From Mageeibacillus sp. UBA5770 (GTDB lineage: Bacteria > Bacillota_A > Clostridia > Saccharofermentanales > Saccharofermentanaceae), in NCBI GenBank assembly GCA_002418705.1, contig DIEQ01000092.1, forward strand, positions 769 to 17,179: a stretch of DNA of 16,411 nt. Direction: 5' to 3'. Position numbers and translations under genes: made by a program. The notes under the pieces were generated by a model that was given only the letters and a program-made list of their open reading frames with translations, had not been told where the DNA came from and did not search any database. This document shows positions 15,135-16,411 of the stretch, one piece after another. Position 1 is the stretch's first letter. Every line of letters begins with the position of its first letter.

Positions 15135-15145
15135 TTCAAACCACC

Positions 15146-16108
15146 TCACGCATAAATGTCATCCATGATTGTGTCCATGGATGGATATGGACTGCTTTTA
15201 GCAAACTCAACTGCCTTTTCTATCTGGTTAACTGCCTGTTTATCAAAATCAATAAGGTCGTCTTCAGATACATACTTATTATCAACCATATACTTGCCAA
15301 GGCGGATAATAGGATCCTTGGTTTTCCAGAATGCCATCTCTTCTTTGGTTCGATATACATTGGCATCACTCTTAGAATGACCAGACTGTCTATAGGTTTC
15401 GCAAACCAGCAGCATGGGTCCGTTTTCTCTTACATATTCACGTGCTTTTAATGTTTCCTCAAAAACTTCGACAGCATTATTCCCATCAATCGTTTTGCCA
15501 GGCATGCCATAGCTTACTGCACGCTGAGAAATATCGGAAATATTCATACTGCGCTTGATTGAAGTTGACATGCCATATAAATTATTCTCACAAACAAATA
15601 ATATCGGGAGTTTCCAAACAGAAGCCAGATTCAATGATTCGTGAAAACTGCCTTCGTTTGTAGAACCATCACCAAAGAAACAAACGACAATCCTATCGAT
15701 CTTTTTCATCTGGGTGGTAATACCTGCGCCAACAGCAATCGGCTGTCCTCCGCCTACAACTCCGTTGGCACCAAGATTTCCGCGTTCAATATCCGCTATA
15801 TGCATTGATCCGCCTTTACCTTTGCACAGGCCTGTCGCTTTGCCTAAAAGCTCAGCCATCATCTTGTCTAAATCAATACCTTTGCTGATACAGTGTCCGT
15901 GACCGCGATGAGTCGAAGTCATCAGGTCATTGTCATCCAAAGCACAGCAGACACCGGCTGCAGAGGCTTCTTCACCGACATATAGATGACACGTACCGTG
16001 AACCATACCCATTGAAAAAAAGTATGCAACCTTTTCTTCAAACTTTCTGGTTAAAAGCATTTTCATATACATGTCCAATAATGTCTCTTTAGAAATTTTC
16101 TTTTTCAA
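15146..16108 (-). CDS. ThDP-dependent dehydrogenase E1 alpha subunit (acetoin/pyruvate type), TTG start
   Basis: Alpha subunit that binds ThDP and performs the first decarboxylation or cleavage. The 320-residue protein contains THRGHGH (66-72), GKGGSMH (98-103), the ThDP-Mg motif from GDGSTNEGS (146-154) to ENN (174-176), and [10 protein letters not shown], the loop that is phosphorylated in mitochondrial enzymes. About 320 residues with this N-terminus ([12 protein letters not shown]) is typical of AcoA rather than the longer Firmicutes PdhA, but substrate choice cannot be settled by this alone. The start is TTG: an in-frame TAG lies immediately upstream, the next ATG falls inside the conserved first helix, and a GGTGG ribosome binding site is 5 bases before the TTG. 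It is the first gene of the complex operon. Confidence 0.93.
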   Translation of the reverse strand: MKKKISKETLLDMYMKMLLTRKFEEKVAYFFSMGMVHGTCHLYVGEEASAAGVCCALDDNDLMTSTHRGHGHCISKGIDLDKMMAELLGKATGLCKGKGGSMHIADIERGNLGANGVVGGGQPIAVGAGITTQMKKIDRIVVCFFGDGSTNEGSFHESLNLASVWKLPILFVCENNLYGMSTSIKRSMNISDISQRAVSYGMPGKTIDGNNAVEVFEETLKAREYVRENGPMLLVCETYRQSGHSKSDANVYRTKEEMAFWKTKDPIIRLGKYMVDNKYVSEDDLIDFDKQAVNQIEKAVEFAKSSPYPSMDTIMDDIYA

Positions 16109-16171
16109 CTATACCACCCACCTTTTTCTTCGTGAAATAGATATATTTTTGAATTATTTTACTTTTTCTCA

Positions 16172-16200
16172 ACTGTAACATTATTTATAAACTTTGTCAA
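16172..16200 (-). promoter_or_regulatory. Promoter of the dehydrogenase complex operon
   Basis: Minus-strand -35 TTGACA (16195-16200) and -10 TACAGT (16172-16177) are 17 bases apart, with an extended TGT just before the -10. The predicted start is near 16165, giving a leader of about 55 bases. Confidence 0.78.
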
Positions 16201-16207
16201 CGTTGAC
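16196..16207. promoter_or_regulatory. Palindromic operator (LacI-family-like) over the -35 box
   Basis: GTCAACGTTGAC is a perfect 12-base palindrome centred on CG, the usual architecture of LacI/GalR-family operators. It overlaps the -35 box of the complex promoter, so a bound protein should repress. A second AACGTT core at 16216-16221 lies 17 bases away centre to centre. It matches the CcpA cre consensus with two mismatches, so a dedicated LacI-type regulator is favoured over CcpA. The regulator gene is not in the window. The gap 16109-16307 holds nothing else that I can support. Confidence 0.65.
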
Positions 16208-16307
16208 GATTCGATAACGTTTTATATTTTGATGCCATTCAGGTGCTTCCACAACATCTATTCCGCAAATCATCTTCTCGTAACATACAAGGAGTAAAAC
16301 TGCGGCT

Positions 16308-16411
16308 TTACTTATAGATGTTCTTCCATTCTTTCCAGACCCCATCAAGGTTATTTACCAATTTTTTATAGAGGTTGTATTTCTTAGCGTAAATGTCCTT
16401 TTTTAACGGAT
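16308..16411 (-). CDS. C-terminus of an FGGY-like carbohydrate kinase (partial)
   Basis: Only the last 33 codons are inside the window, so the start is beyond the right edge. The tail contains IYAKKYNLYKKLV followed by VWKEWKNIYK. A Y-x-x-K-Y-x-x-Y-x-x-L pattern close to the C-terminus is typical of xylulokinase-like FGGY sugar kinases. The identification rests on this short tail and on the adjacent aldolase. Its substrate cannot be stated. It is co-directional with the dehydrogenase complex, but a separate promoter lies between them. Confidence 0.55.
   Translation of the reverse strand, partial: PLKKDIYAKKYNLYKKLVNNLDGVWKEWKNIYK

Noticed and set aside
16195..16209. A CcpA cre site at the dehydrogenase complex promoter.
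   Set aside because: The best alignment to the cre consensus has two mismatches at conserved positions, while the perfect CG-centred palindrome fits a LacI-family operator more generally.
16181..16345. A 54-codon minus-strand ORF overlapping the kinase tail and the complex promoter.
   Set aside because: It has no ribosome binding site, overlaps the 3' end of the kinase in another frame and runs through a good promoter and operator. It is most likely chance.
1..16411. CRISPR array, transposon, prophage or attachment-site duplication, including integration at the tRNA.
   Set aside because: No direct repeat series, transposase, integrase or duplicated tRNA end was seen. The sequence beside the tRNA is its terminator and then housekeeping genes.

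Overview
The window looks like chromosomal DNA of a low-to-moderate GC Gram-positive bacterium (Bacillota, most likely class Clostridia). The evidence is strong AGGAGG-type ribosome binding sites on nearly every gene, an infC-rpmI-rplT operon with an attenuator leader of the L20 type, a short aconitase next to a clostridial-type citrate synthase, a KtrA-like/TrkH potassium system, and an acoABCL-like dehydrogenase operon. The genus cannot be fixed from sequence alone. Apart from a tRNA tail at the left edge, every gene reads on the minus strand, so transcription order runs from high to low coordinates.

Layout from left to right: (1) the 3' end of a plus-strand tRNA with encoded CCA and its terminator (1-57), convergent with the terminator of citrate synthase (87-119). 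(2) A two-gene TCA unit, aconitase then citrate synthase (3509-160), with a good promoter at 3545-3574. Isocitrate dehydrogenase is not adjacent. (3) A strong 16-bp inverted repeat (3596-3637) that closes a long co-directional unit. (4) That unit: infC, rpmI, rplT, a SpoU-type RNA methyltransferase, two single-RCK-domain regulatory proteins and the TrkH potassium channel subunit (8426-3674). It starts from a promoter at 8573-8601 and an L20-type attenuator leader. infC appears to start at the rare codon ATC. (5) A small conserved-looking 82-residue protein of unknown function (8664-8912) with its own promoter. (6) A more AT-rich metabolic block (9040-16411): the tail of an FGGY-like sugar kinase, then E1alpha, E1beta, E2 and E3 of an acetoin/pyruvate-type 2-oxo acid dehydrogenase complex, then a class II ketose-bisphosphate-type aldolase and a D-2-hydroxyacid dehydrogenase.

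How the genes work together: the right-hand block looks like a regulated carbon-source pathway. The kinase would phosphorylate a ketose, the aldolase would split a phosphorylated ketose, and the ThDP/lipoate complex would turn a 2-oxo acid or acyloin into an acyl-CoA. The complex has its own promoter, whose -35 box is covered by a perfect LacI-family-like palindrome. The true substrate cannot be read from the sequence. This block is the best candidate for something not yet described. The left-hand blocks are housekeeping genes with interesting regulation: the L20 attenuator, the infC start codon, and potassium uptake genes placed behind translation genes.

No CRISPR array, insertion sequence, prophage gene or integrase was seen.
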